Source: Salinibacillus aidingensis (lineage in GTDB: Bacteria; Bacillota; Bacilli; Bacillales; Alkalibacillaceae). Taken from it: 64,000 nt of DNA. The stretch spans positions 310,001-374,000 of the forward strand of contig NZ_BAAADO010000003.1 of the NCBI RefSeq assembly GCF_039522525.1, read 5' to 3'. The position numbers were made by a program, and so were the translations under genes. How positions within the stretch are numbered: the first letter of the stretch is position 1; each line of letters opens with the position of its first letter. This document shows, in pieces, positions 1 to 8,900 of the stretch. The notes under the pieces are model-generated. The model had not been told where the DNA came from, did not search any database, and saw only the letters and a list, made by a program, of their open reading frames with translations.

Positions 1-1
1 A

Positions 2-73
2 TTGCTGGACAGGCATATTATCACAAAGAATTACACCGAATTAGAAAAGTTATTGGAAGGGGGTGAAAGTTAA
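2..73 (+). CDS. 3' end of upstream phage gene (probably portal protein)
   Basis: An open frame enters from the left edge and ends with TAA at 71-73, giving a 23-residue C-terminus (ends LLEGGES). The stop overlaps the ATG of the prohead protease by one base, so the two are translationally coupled. In HK97-type head modules the gene before the ClpP-like protease is the portal; the assignment rests on that order only, since too little sequence is visible to recognise a domain. Confidence 0.55.
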   Translation: MLDRHIITKNYTELEKLLEGGES

Positions 74-837
74 TGCCAAACGAACTGAAAGAACAGATCA
101 TGAACATGATGAACAAGAAAACAGATATACGTTTTGAAGCAGGGCAAGGAAAAGAATATTCTATGTATATTTATGGTCCAATTAGTGGATTTTCTTTTAG
201 CAGTAGAAGTGCAGAAGGTATCCGGAGGCAACTATCAGAAGTGGATGCTGAAAAAATCCACGTGCATATTAATTCACCAGGTGGATCTGCATTTGATGGT
301 GTAGCCATTAGTAATTTGTTGAGGAATCATAAGGCAGAAATTATTGTCCATGTTGATGGTTGGGCAGCATCAGCTGCAAGTGTTATTGCTATGGCTGGTG
401 ACAAAGTGATCATGCCCGAAAACACCATGATGATGATTCACCGTGCATCTACCATTGAGTGGGGAAATGCAGCACTCTTTGAAAAGACTGCTGCTGATTT
501 GAGAAAAATCGACTCTGCTCTTGCTTCATCATACAAAAAGCGCTTTGTCGGAACACAAGAGGAACTAGACCAATTATTAGATGATGAATCATTTCTTACA
601 GCAGAAGAAGCTGTTGCTTTTGGATTAGCTGATGAAGTTGGTGAAGAAATTGAAATCCAGGACCTCGAAGATTTAGATGATGATGATGACGGTGAGGAAG
701 AATACGAAAACTTTAAAGACAAACTGGTTGCTAAATATGCAGCTCAAGCAAAACCAAATAATCAGAAACCACCAAAACAAGAGCCTACTCCTGCTGAATC
801 AAAGCAGAATATGAGTAAGCTCTTTTTAAATTTATAG
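73..837 (+). CDS. ClpP-like prohead maturation protease
   Basis: A 254-residue protein with a ClpP/S14 serine protease fold. The nucleophile region GWAASAAS puts the catalytic serine at about residue 100, the conserved MIH motif gives the histidine at about 123, and INSPGGSAFDG (67-77) matches the substrate-binding strand of ClpP. Residues beyond about 200 are acidic (a DDDDDGEEE-like run) and low in complexity. In HK97-like phages this type of protease cleaves scaffold or delta domains during capsid maturation. It lies between the presumed portal end and the major capsid gene. The preceding GGAAGGGGG at 55-63 is a good ribosome site. I see no separate scaffold gene. Confidence 0.9.
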   Translation: MPNELKEQIMNMMNKKTDIRFEAGQGKEYSMYIYGPISGFSFSSRSAEGIRRQLSEVDAEKIHVHINSPGGSAFDGVAISNLLRNHKAEIIVHVDGWAASAASVIAMAGDKVIMPENTMMMIHRASTIEWGNAALFEKTAADLRKIDSALASSYKKRFVGTQEELDQLLDDESFLTAEEAVAFGLADEVGEEIEIQDLEDLDDDDDGEEEYENFKDKLVAKYAAQAKPNNQKPPKQEPTPAESKQNMSKLFLNL

Positions 838-857
838 AAATAATGGAGGAATGAGAA

Positions 858-2054
858 ATGACAATTAAGTTTAATAACTTTGAAGAGAAGAAAAAAGCAT
901 TTGCTGATGCTACTACAAATGGAACAGAGGAAGAACAGTCACAAGCACTTAATGAGATGCTTGAATCCTTAGCTCAAGATGTACAGTCAGACATCTTGAA
1001 CCAGGTTAATACACAAATGGCTGATAATGTGGCTTTGCAATCCCGTGGCCAAAATGTATTAACTAGTGAAGAGACTAAGTTTTTTAATGCAGTTATCGAA
1101 GAAGGTGGATTTAAAGAAACTGATACGTTACCAAAGACAACTCAAGAGCGTATCTTTGAAGAAATCGTAAAAGATCATCCTCTTCTAAGTGAAATCGGCA
1201 TTCAAAATTTGGGAGCAGTTACGGAATTTATTTATTCCAATGATCCATCTGGTCAAGCAGTATGGGGAGATCTATTTGAAGGAATTAAAGGTCAGTTAAA
1301 TTCTACATTCCGTAAAGAAAAGATTACGCATTTAAAACTTACAGCGTTTGTACCAATCGCAAAAGATATGTTGAAACTTGGGCCTGCATGGATTGAACGT
1401 TATGTTCGTACAATTATCCGTGAAGCTATGCGAGCAGGGTTAGAACGTGGTTACGTTGCCGGTCGAGGTGCAGCACAAAGTGAACCTATCGGACTACTAA
1501 AACATGTTGATACAGAAACTGGAGCTGTAACTGATAAGACAGCTGTAGGAACCCTAACTTTTGAGCCTGGTCGAACAGTCATCAACGAATTAAAAGGTGT
1601 GGTGAAAAAGCTTGCAGAAAAATTAAAATCAGATGGAACTGTAGCGGATCATCCTCGTAAGGTTGCTGGAAAAATCGTCATGGTTACAAACCCATTTGAC
1701 ACGTTCGATATCCAGGCTAACGCAACGGTCCAAAACGCAAATGGAGTTTATGTTACAAACTTACCTTTCAATCCAATCATGACAGAATCTGTTTTTGTAC
1801 CTGAAGGCAAAGTACTATTCTTTGTTAAGGGAGAATACATTGCTGCTGTTGGTGGCGGTGTACAAACTAACCGTTATAAAGAGACCCTGGCTTTAGAGGA
1901 TGCTGATGTATTTATCGCTAAGCAGTATGCAACTGGTAAGCCAAAAGATAATAACGCTGCACAGGTTTATAACCTTGATCTATATGGTACGACAACAACA
2001 ACTACTTCAAGCACAACAACAACAAGTACAACTAGCACAACCACTACAGCATAA
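858..2054 (+). CDS. Major capsid protein, HK97 family, with poly-Thr/Ser tail
   Basis: A 398-residue HK97-fold major capsid protein. The first ~100 residues are helical and charged like a delta/scaffold domain. The body carries typical capsomer segments (TLPKTTQERIFEEI, an AFVPIAKDMLKLGPAWIERY helix, GRGAAQSEPIGLL). It begins with ATG after GGAGG at 845-849. The odd part is the last 21 residues, which are almost only Thr and Ser with a final Ala. They are encoded by mixed ACN and AGC/AGT codons, so this is not a simple homopolymer. Two other virion proteins in this module carry similar tails. Function as capsid is sure from family features and order; the tail's purpose is unknown (see findings). 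Confidence 0.93.
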   Translation: MTIKFNNFEEKKKAFADATTNGTEEEQSQALNEMLESLAQDVQSDILNQVNTQMADNVALQSRGQNVLTSEETKFFNAVIEEGGFKETDTLPKTTQERIFEEIVKDHPLLSEIGIQNLGAVTEFIYSNDPSGQAVWGDLFEGIKGQLNSTFRKEKITHLKLTAFVPIAKDMLKLGPAWIERYVRTIIREAMRAGLERGYVAGRGAAQSEPIGLLKHVDTETGAVTDKTAVGTLTFEPGRTVINELKGVVKKLAEKLKSDGTVADHPRKVAGKIVMVTNPFDTFDIQANATVQNANGVYVTNLPFNPIMTESVFVPEGKVLFFVKGEYIAAVGGGVQTNRYKETLALEDADVFIAKQYATGKPKDNNAAQVYNLDLYGTTTTTTSSTTTTSTTSTTTTA

Positions 2055-2067
2055 TGAGGTGATGTGA

Positions 2068-2388
2068 TTGCAGGAAATTACAACGACATTTTTAGAAGAG
2101 TTCAAAAGTCGGATGCATATCACACACAGCGGAGAGGACAGCAATTTAAAAAGATTGTTGTCCTTTTCTGTTTCTGCTCTTAAAAGCCAATGCGGTGAGT
2201 TTGATATTTATGGCAATACCGAAACTGATAACAGAGCAAAAGAGCTTGTGTTTGAGCGTGCTCGATACGCTTATAATGATGCCGTCGAATATTTCGAGAA
2301 TAATTTTTTAAGTGAAATCACCAGTTTAGGAATTGACCTAATACCTAGCACTACAACGACAACAACAACCACAACTTCTGGAGGTTGA
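2068..2388 (+). CDS. Head-tail connector (gp6-like) with poly-Thr tail
   Basis: A 106-residue protein starting with TTG after GAGGTGATG. The central part (SFSVSALKSQCGEFDIYG, RAKELVFERARYAYNDAVEYFENNF) resembles the small helical DNA-packaging/connector proteins of the gp6/YqbG type that form the ring under the portal. Position right after the capsid gene agrees. The C-terminus holds ten consecutive threonines (about residues 94-103) followed by SGG, the second poly-Thr tail of this module. Confidence is good for the role, moderate for the exact family. Confidence 0.75.
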   Translation: MQEITTTFLEEFKSRMHITHSGEDSNLKRLLSFSVSALKSQCGEFDIYGNTETDNRAKELVFERARYAYNDAVEYFENNFLSEITSLGIDLIPSTTTTTTTTTSGG

Positions 2389-2392
2389 TGAT

Positions 2393-2761
2393 GTGAGGAA
2401 ATTTGAATATAAACCACCTCGAGTTCATTCTGGTGAATTAAGGACACCTGTTACATTTTATGAGTATGTGCCCAAAGAAGGTCCTTATCCAGGCGAGAAA
2501 GTGAAGAAAGTACTTTATAATGCCTGGGCTAAAATTGATGAGATTTGGTTAAGAGATGTGGAACTGGCTAAATCAAACGGAACCTTATCTGATATAACTA
2601 TCATTATTAGAGACCCACAAGGAGACTATATTCCTACCAATAAGCACTATGTTGAAATCGATGCTCCGGAGTATAAAAATAAACATTATAACGTTACACA
2701 AGCTCAACCTGATATGCAGAATAGAGACTTTGTGAACGTCATTGCGGAGCTGACATCATGA
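2393..2761 (+). CDS. Head-closure / head-tail adaptor protein
   Basis: A 122-residue protein beginning with GTG behind GGAGG at 2381-2385. Its pattern (VTFYEY...YNAWAKIDEIW, then NKHYVEIDAPEYKNKHYNVTQA) is that of the beta-rich phage head-tail joining family (SPP1 gp16 / HK97 gp7-like), which plugs the connector after packaging. Its end overlaps the next gene by four bases (ATGA), typical for this operon. Confidence 0.8.
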   Translation: MRKFEYKPPRVHSGELRTPVTFYEYVPKEGPYPGEKVKKVLYNAWAKIDEIWLRDVELAKSNGTLSDITIIIRDPQGDYIPTNKHYVEIDAPEYKNKHYNVTQAQPDMQNRDFVNVIAELTS

Positions 2762-3150
2762 GTGTTGAAGTTAATGGATTAGACAGGTTGCTAAAGGATT
2801 TGGAAAATAGGTTCGGCCAGGAACAGATGCAACGAATAAGTGATAAAGCTTTAAATGATGCAGCAGATGTATATGTCCGGGAATTAAAAAGTCAGTTTAA
2901 ACCTTGGGCTGATACGGGAGCATCTATTGAAGAAATAACATTGAGTAAACCATATTGGGAAAACGGGGCACGAACGATCAAAGTATATTGGAAGGGACCT
3001 AATGATCGTTATCGCATCATTCATCTAAATGAGTTTGGAACAGTCAAAAACCCTAATCCAGACGGTAAAGGTGCTATTGCGCGTTCTTTGCGCAATTCCG
3101 AAAAAGCATATCATAACGCAATCCGCCGAGCAGTAGAAAGGGGGATGTGA
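2758..3150 (+). CDS. HK97 gp10-like tail-joining protein
   Basis: A 130-residue protein with the HK97 gp10 signature: an N-terminal helix (GLDRLLKDLENRF), a middle PWADTGASIEEITLS segment and IHLNEFGTVKNPNPDGKGAIARS near the C-terminus. Members act between head completion and tail attachment. It overlaps both neighbours by four bases, which suggests coupled translation. Confidence 0.85.
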   Translation: MSVEVNGLDRLLKDLENRFGQEQMQRISDKALNDAADVYVRELKSQFKPWADTGASIEEITLSKPYWENGARTIKVYWKGPNDRYRIIHLNEFGTVKNPNPDGKGAIARSLRNSEKAYHNAIRRAVERGM

Positions 3151-3524
3151 TGTTAGATCAAATTTATGAAGCTTTAATTGCTGATACATTAATCAATCAA
3201 AAAGCAGCTGGACGAATAAAGTTTTATGAATATCCCGAGACCAGCAGCATGACTGATACACACATCATCATAGACCCCTTAGATACACCTAGACCCAGTG
3301 ATTATGCAGACAACAAATGGCTGACGGAAGATTTTATGTATCAAATCGAAGTGTGGTCTAAAAGCATAACAGATCGTGATGCTATCGCTAAACGAATCCA
3401 GCATATCATGTGGGATTTGAACTTTTTCAATGATGGCGGCGGTGTTGATGAATGGGATAAGGATTTAAATATATACCGTGACGCCAGGAGGTATCGCGGA
3501 AAAACTTATGTAGACACTGTTTAG
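3147..3524 (+). CDS. Tail completion / terminator protein
   Basis: A 125-residue protein in the slot of the tail terminator, immediately before the major tail protein. The mix of an N-terminal helix (YEALIADTLINQKAAG), the strand IIIDPLDTPRP and DFMYQIEVWSKSITDRDAIAKRIQHIM is what gp17/DUF806-like tail completion proteins show. Assignment relies on position plus this general pattern. The gap to the next gene is only 35 bases. Confidence 0.65.
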   Translation: MMLDQIYEALIADTLINQKAAGRIKFYEYPETSSMTDTHIIIDPLDTPRPSDYADNKWLTEDFMYQIEVWSKSITDRDAIAKRIQHIMWDLNFFNDGGGVDEWDKDLNIYRDARRYRGKTYVDTV

Positions 3525-3559
3525 AATGTCTATTTATTTTTTTATGAGGAGGAAAAGTT

Positions 3560-4234
3560 ATGAATAAAGAAAAGCTGTTAAAGTTAAATTTGCAGTACTT
3601 TGCAGGAGAAGAAAAAAACTACAAAGCGTCAACGGGTGTAGATGAATTTTATTATGGAGTGTTAGACGAAAAAACAAATACTGTTAGTTCAATTAACCAT
3701 GTGAAGTTTTTACAAGACATCGAAGTGGCCATGACATCGGAAATTGCACGAGCACATGGAGATAACAAGGTCGCTGAATTAGGAGTGTCACAAGGACCTG
3801 TAACCGTAAGCGGTAATTTTCATTCGATTCCTCAATCAGACAAAGATACATTGCTGGGGTTAGAGGTCTCTACAAATGGGTTATCTGCTCACGGAAGCAC
3901 AGACAATCCTCCATACGTAGTGGTTGTTTTTGCTAAAACATATGAAGATGGATCTAAGGAATACGTTGGATTACCAAAAGGCAAATTCTTAAAGACTAGT
4001 ATTTCCGGCCAATCAAAGCAGGGTTCTACAACGTTTAGTCAAGATCCGATTAGTGCGGAATTCATGGATCGAGAAGTTACAGGATTTAAAGAAGAAAAAT
4101 CTGTGGTAACCGGTAGAGATGCAAAGGCAGAAAATACTAAACGTGATGCACTTTTCCAAGCAGTATTTGGTCAAGCATATCCAAGTACCACAACAACTAC
4201 TTCTAGTACCACTACAACCACAACGGTTGCGTAA
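3560..4234 (+). CDS. Major tail (tube) protein with poly-Thr/Ser tail
   Basis: A 224-residue tail-tube subunit related to the phi13 family of Gram-positive siphophages. It starts MNKEKLLKLNLQYFAG, an N-terminus common in this family, and continues with tube-fold strands (FYYGVLDEKTNTVSSINHVKFLQ). ATG follows GAGGAGG. The last ~17 residues are Thr/Ser-rich (PSTTTTTTSSTTTTTTVA, about 207-224) and form the third such tail in the module. The tail would project from the outside of the tube if the fold is usual. The glycosyltransferase gene follows after 14 bases. Confidence 0.88.
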   Translation: MNKEKLLKLNLQYFAGEEKNYKASTGVDEFYYGVLDEKTNTVSSINHVKFLQDIEVAMTSEIARAHGDNKVAELGVSQGPVTVSGNFHSIPQSDKDTLLGLEVSTNGLSAHGSTDNPPYVVVVFAKTYEDGSKEYVGLPKGKFLKTSISGQSKQGSTTFSQDPISAEFMDREVTGFKEEKSVVTGRDAKAENTKRDALFQAVFGQAYPSTTTTTSSTTTTTTVA

Positions 4235-4248
4235 AGAGGTAATGTATT

Positions 4249-5319
4249 ATGAAGTATATCCTATGTCAACCAGCCATTAAACGCTTTGAGTGGGAATTAG
4301 AAGTTTGTATAACCAGACTACAAAATTTAGGCATCCGGAACATTGTTCTGCTGTTTACACGGCAGGACGACCGGGTGCCTATTTATTTGGAAGAAAACTA
4401 TGGTGTGGAAACGCATGTATACAACGATGATCGTACTGACAAAAGTTATATTCCGTCTGTTAAGCCATACTTATGGATGAAGTACCTGGAAGAGGATGCT
4501 TCAAGAGAAAATGATACTTATTTTTATTTGGATAGCGATGTGCTGATGAGAGATGTTCCGGATGTAAAACCAACAGAGACGACCTGGTATGCATCAGCTT
4601 GTGAAAGCTATTTGAGCGTTGATTATATCGACAGTAAAGGTCAGGATTTATTAGAGCGAATGTGTGAAGTCATAGGTATTGATGCTGCACTCATTCGTGA
4701 AAAGAATCCGATAGGTGGAGCTCAGTGGATTATCAAAAATCCAACATATGAATATTGGAAAAAGGTGTACGAGGATTCGGTCAAGCTTTACCAATTTTTA
4801 AATTCCGTGGAGGGTGAATATGTCCGAAAAAATGATACAAATTATACGCCGATTCAAAAATGGACAGCTGAAATGTGGGCTCAACTTTGGAATGTATATC
4901 ATTTTGGAAAGACAGTTAAGACCTCCACCGAATTAGATTTTTCTTGGCCGACAGACCCGATTGAATTATATCATCAAACTAAAATATTCCACAATGCCGG
5001 TGTCATTAATGACCATCAGAATCTATTTTTCAAAGGGAAGTACGTGAATAACACACCTTTCAGAGATTCATTTGAACATATAGATAAAAGTAAAGCATCA
5101 ATTGAATATGTGAAAGCTATTAAGGAGGTGCGACAAATGGATAAATATGAAGTTATTGCCGGATTCCGTGACAAAGAAACTGATAAAGAGTATTTTGTTG
5201 GCGACAAGTTTCCAAAGCCTGCAAATAAAAAAGTGAAGAAAGAACGTATCGAGGAATTGATGTCCTCCAATAACAATGCTGGGAAACCATTAATCAAAGA
5301 AGTGAAAGAGCAGGAATAA
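4249..5319 (+). CDS. GT-A-type glycosyltransferase embedded in the tail module
   Basis: A 356-residue protein. Residues 1-~290 look like a GT-A nucleotide-sugar transferase: beta strands at the N-terminus, a DxD metal site in FYLDSDVLMRD (D95-S96-D97) and a later GGAQWIIKNP segment like the acceptor-side motif of these enzymes. Residues ~297-356 form a separate small module (KYEVIAGFRDKETDKEYFVG) seen in standalone phage tail proteins. No signal peptide or membrane segment, so it would act in the cytoplasm, on virion proteins or nucleotide sugars. Direct position after the Thr-tailed tube protein suggests those tails as acceptors; that is inference. An in-frame start with its own ribosome site lies inside the gene. 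Confidence 0.72.
   Translation: MKYILCQPAIKRFEWELEVCITRLQNLGIRNIVLLFTRQDDRVPIYLEENYGVETHVYNDDRTDKSYIPSVKPYLWMKYLEEDASRENDTYFYLDSDVLMRDVPDVKPTETTWYASACESYLSVDYIDSKGQDLLERMCEVIGIDAALIREKNPIGGAQWIIKNPTYEYWKKVYEDSVKLYQFLNSVEGEYVRKNDTNYTPIQKWTAEMWAQLWNVYHFGKTVKTSTELDFSWPTDPIELYHQTKIFHNAGVINDHQNLFFKGKYVNNTPFRDSFEHIDKSKASIEYVKAIKEVRQMDKYEVIAGFRDKETDKEYFVGDKFPKPANKKVKKERIEELMSSNNNAGKPLIKEVKEQE
5137..5319 (+). CDS. Possible nested start: 60-residue C-terminal module made alone
   Basis: Within the glycosyltransferase gene, AAGGAGGTG at 5122-5130 is followed six bases later by an in-frame ATG (5137). This near-perfect ribosome site in the middle of a reading frame would release the last 60 residues (start MDKYEVIAGFRDK) as a separate small protein. 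It may mark a former independent gene that was fused to the transferase. Whether both forms are made cannot be told from sequence. Confidence 0.5.
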   Translation: MDKYEVIAGFRDKETDKEYFVGDKFPKPANKKVKKERIEELMSSNNNAGKPLIKEVKEQE

Positions 5320-5336
5320 CGAACCTGCTCTTTTTA
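5307..5336 (+). terminator. Intrinsic terminator after the glycosyltransferase gene
   Basis: AGAGCAGG (5307-5314) pairs with CCTGCTCT (5324-5331), loop of nine bases, followed by TTTTT. The stem overlaps the stop codon. It separates the head/tube genes from the chaperone and tape-measure genes and probably lowers expression of the latter, as is common after major tail protein genes. Confidence 0.75.
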
Positions 5337-5359
5337 ATAAATAAGGGGAGGTCAGATAC

Positions 5360-5713
5360 ATGGCTGATATGAAACGCAATATGATAGAGCTTGTTAAAGA
5401 AGTGAAACAAGGAGAGCTAGTAACCGAAAAATATTTAACCCCACTTTTTATCCCAATGAGAAAAGTTTATGAAGCAGTTGATATGCTTGAGTATATTCAA
5501 ATGTCTGCCGGCACATCAGAGGCCGAAAAGGAATTAATTGATAAATTATTAATATTTGTTGTGGATTTATATGACAATCAATTTACAAAAGATGAATTGT
5601 TTAATGGCCTACACGGCCCTGGTGCCGTAAAAAAATTGCAGGAACAAGTTATTTTTGTTGCGCGAGGTGTCCAGGACGAAGATACAAAAAAGTATCTAGC
5701 GACAGCGAGGTAG
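5360..5713 (+). CDS. Tail assembly chaperone (gpG-like)
   Basis: A 117-residue, largely helical protein just upstream of the tape measure gene, the standard place of the tail assembly chaperone. Residues 90-111 run into the frameshift site DTKKYLATAR-stop. It binds the tape measure during tail assembly in lambda-like phages (known for the family). Start ATG follows GGGGAGG. Confidence 0.8.
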   Translation: MADMKRNMIELVKEVKQGELVTEKYLTPLFIPMRKVYEAVDMLEYIQMSAGTSEAEKELIDKLLIFVVDLYDNQFTKDELFNGLHGPGAVKKLQEQVIFVARGVQDEDTKKYLATAR

Positions 5714-5895
5714 GTGATGTCTATACACCAAAACAACAGAAACAGGATATGGATGGATTGATTCTGAGAATGATGAAAAGCGGAAAGGACATTAACGAAA
5801 TCCTTAACATGCCTTATTATTTTGTTGCTCAATTGTTTAAAAACGAAAATAAACCCGAAAAGAAAACCTCATTAATTGCTGCATTTGGTGGATAG
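5360..5895 (+). CDS. Frameshifted tail assembly chaperone (gpGT-like), -1 shift
   Basis: Slipping back one base at 5686-5692 joins the first 111 codons of the G gene to a second frame that runs from 5692 to a stop at 5893-5895, giving about 178 residues. The T part begins VSSDSEVGDVYTPKQQ and ends TSLIAAFGG; it has no start codon or ribosome site of its own, which supports expression by frameshifting only. The GT protein normally bridges tape measure and tube subunits. Confidence 0.82.
5686..5692 (+). promoter_or_regulatory. Programmed -1 frameshift site A AAA AAG
   Basis: The heptamer A AAA AAG lies in the correct phase of the G frame (codons AAA at 5687 and AAG at 5690). It is the strongest known bacterial slippery sequence, as in dnaX. 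It sits seven codons before the G stop, and the -1 frame then stays open for 67 codons. Confidence 0.88.
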
Positions 5896-5910
5896 AAGGG
5901 AGGGTAAACA

Positions 5911-8900
5911 ATGGCGCGAAGAGTTGAAGGGTTATCCATCGATCTTGATTTAAATACCCAAGCCTTAAACCGAGGATTAAAAGGTGCTAAAGATAGCCTG
6001 AAAACCGTTAACAGTGAAATGAAAGCCAATATGTCTGCTTTTGACCGTGCTGATCAATCCGTTGAAAAATACGAAACACGGATTCAGGGTTTAAATAAAA
6101 AGTTAAAAGCTCAAGAACGAGTGACATCTGAAGCACGTAAAGAATATGATCGAATGATTGAAAAGCACGGGGAAGGTTCTAAAGAGGCAGAAAAAGCAGC
6201 TAGAGAGTATAACAAGCAAGCGGCTTCATTAAATAACCTGGACCGATATGTGAACAATGCAACAGAAGAATTAGAGCAAATGCGTCAGGAACAACGTCGA
6301 GCTGAGTCCCGTTTAGGTAAATTATCTAGTGGACTGGACACCTTTTCAGGAAATCTTGATAATGCTGGGCAAAAAATGACCAATTTTGGACAAACCATGT
6401 CTGCGAGTGTAACAGCTCCTATTGTTGGTTTGGGAGCAATGGCAGTGGAATCTACAAGAGATTTTCGCGTTAATATTGCTCGTCTTGAAACAAACGCAAA
6501 GGAAGCCGGTCTTGGCGTGGATGTGCTGCACAAATCTATGAAAGACTTGAATGGCATTACTGGCGAAACAGATTCAAACGTTGAAGCCCTCTCTAATCTT
6601 ATGGCAACGGATATGAACAGTAATCAGCTGCAACAAGCTGTGGATGATTTGTCTGGTGCTGTCGTCAAATTCCCGGATACGTTAAAAATAGAAAGTTTGG
6701 CTGATGGTTTACAAGAAACAGTAGCCACAGGTAAGGCTGTTGGACCATTTGCTGAGCTATTAGAACGTATGGGCGTTGACTTAGAAACGTTTGATGAAGG
6801 TTTAGCTGAAGCGAAGGAAAGTGGAGATGAGCTTAATTATGCTCTGAACGAATTAAATAATTTAGATTTATCCAAAGTGAACAAAGAGTTTCGGGAAACG
6901 AATAAATCGTTGGTTGAAGCCAGGGAAGAACAATATGACTTCCAGGAATCCTTTGCAGAATTAGGAGAAAAATTAGAGCCTATTGCTACTGAGTTAACAG
7001 AACGCGTGACCGATATTGTAGATGCCTTTAATGAATTGGAACCTGAAACACAAGATAACATTATCAAGTTTGCTGGACTTGCCGCAGCTGCTGGACCTGC
7101 AGGAATTGCTTTGGGCGGTGTAACGACTACTTTTAGTAATTTATCAAAAGGCGCAAGCAAGCTCACTGATATGCTAGGCAGGGGTAGCACCGGTGGAAGA
7201 GGATTGCTCGGGCGAATTATGAGTCTAAGCCGTGGTGGTGTCGTTGGTCTTGCTATTGGCGGTGTTGCTGGGTTAGGTCTCGCCATTAACGGATTTATCA
7301 AAAAAACTAATGAGGCCGAAGAAGTAAATCTTGATTTTGCTAAATCTATGAGTGATCAAGCAGCTAACCTTGAAAAGAATGTTGCTACATTTGAACGTTT
7401 ATCCGATAAGGCAAATGTAAGTAATGATGAACTGGCTCGATTGAATGACTTGAACAAGCGTATTTCTGAATCAAGTAATCCAGGTGAAATTAATGAGCTG
7501 CAAAAACAATACAATAACCTTGCTCGAGAATCAGGATTATCAAAAGAAGAACTACAAAATTTATTTGATGCCAACAAAGATATTATTGAACAGTCTCCAG
7601 ACGTTCAAACGTCTATATCAGAAACGGGTAATAAGTTTGTTGAAAGTACTGAAAAAGTAAAAGAATATATTGATAAAATAAGAGATTATTCTGAAACAGA
7701 GCTTGAAATTGAACGCGCCAAACTATTAGATCAGCAACAGGAAGCTTTGGATACTTTGACTAAAAAGAAAAAAGAACAACAAGCAATAGATACTCGTATC
7801 AACAATATATTAGATGCTAGGGAAATGACTAATGAAGAAATAACAAAAAGCATGGGTGAAATTGAGGAAAAGCTTCGTGATAGTAAACTTTCGGAACAAG
7901 AGTGGAATGAGCTAAAGCAAAAACAAATAGACCTTGCTGATGTGAAGAATGGCAAGGAAATTGATCTTCTTGAAGAGTTGCAGAATCAAAGGAAGGAAAT
8001 TAAGAAAAATATTGATCAAGAACAAGAAAAGATTGATAAATTACAAGCAACAAACCAGCAACTGGCAAACATCTATTTAAAAAATGTCGGCATCAATGAA
8101 GAAGGCGAAAAAGGATTAAAAGCTCTTGATAAATCCATTGAGAAAAATAAAGAGGAAATACTAAAACTTCAGGAAAAACGAAATGAAAAAGGTAAACTAA
8201 CACAAGAAGAACAGAAAAGGTTAGAGAAATTAAGAGACACAACGGCCGAACAAGAAGAACAAAAACTAAAAATCTTTGAAGAACTCGGCATCTATAAAAA
8301 TATCAATTCTTTATTAGATGCAAAATTATCAACTTTATCCAAAGAAGAAGAGCAAAAAATCATAAATCTAGCCAGAACAAGAGATATCAAAGTGGAAGAA
8401 GGAAACATCCTTCAACAACTTCAAAAAAAGAACGATAAACTTTTGGAAGAAAGAAATAACCTTATAAAAAATCTGGAAAAACAAGGTGCTACTAAGTATG
8501 AGATTCGTGAACAGGTTTCTGAATTAGATAAAAAAATACTGAAAAATGATAACGTCATTAAAGAAATTCTTAAAGAAACTGGGCTATGGGAACAGGTCAA
8601 AGATGAGATTAATTTAGGCCGAAATGCTATTGATAAACAGTCAGAGGGAATTGACAATGTAAAGGATAATATTAGGGACTCAATCGGATTGGCCGGCGAT
8701 CTTAATGATAAACTTTCTGAACCAGTTTGGAAAACAGTATCCTTACAATATTCCAATACCGATGGTCCTCCACAAGGTCATCACGTACCAGTCGGATACG
8801 CAGTAGGTACAAATTTTCATCCAGGTGGTGTGTCTTGGCTTGGCGAAGAAGGACCTGAATTAGTTGAACATAATAACAAGTGGTCATTAGCTGGGTTTGG

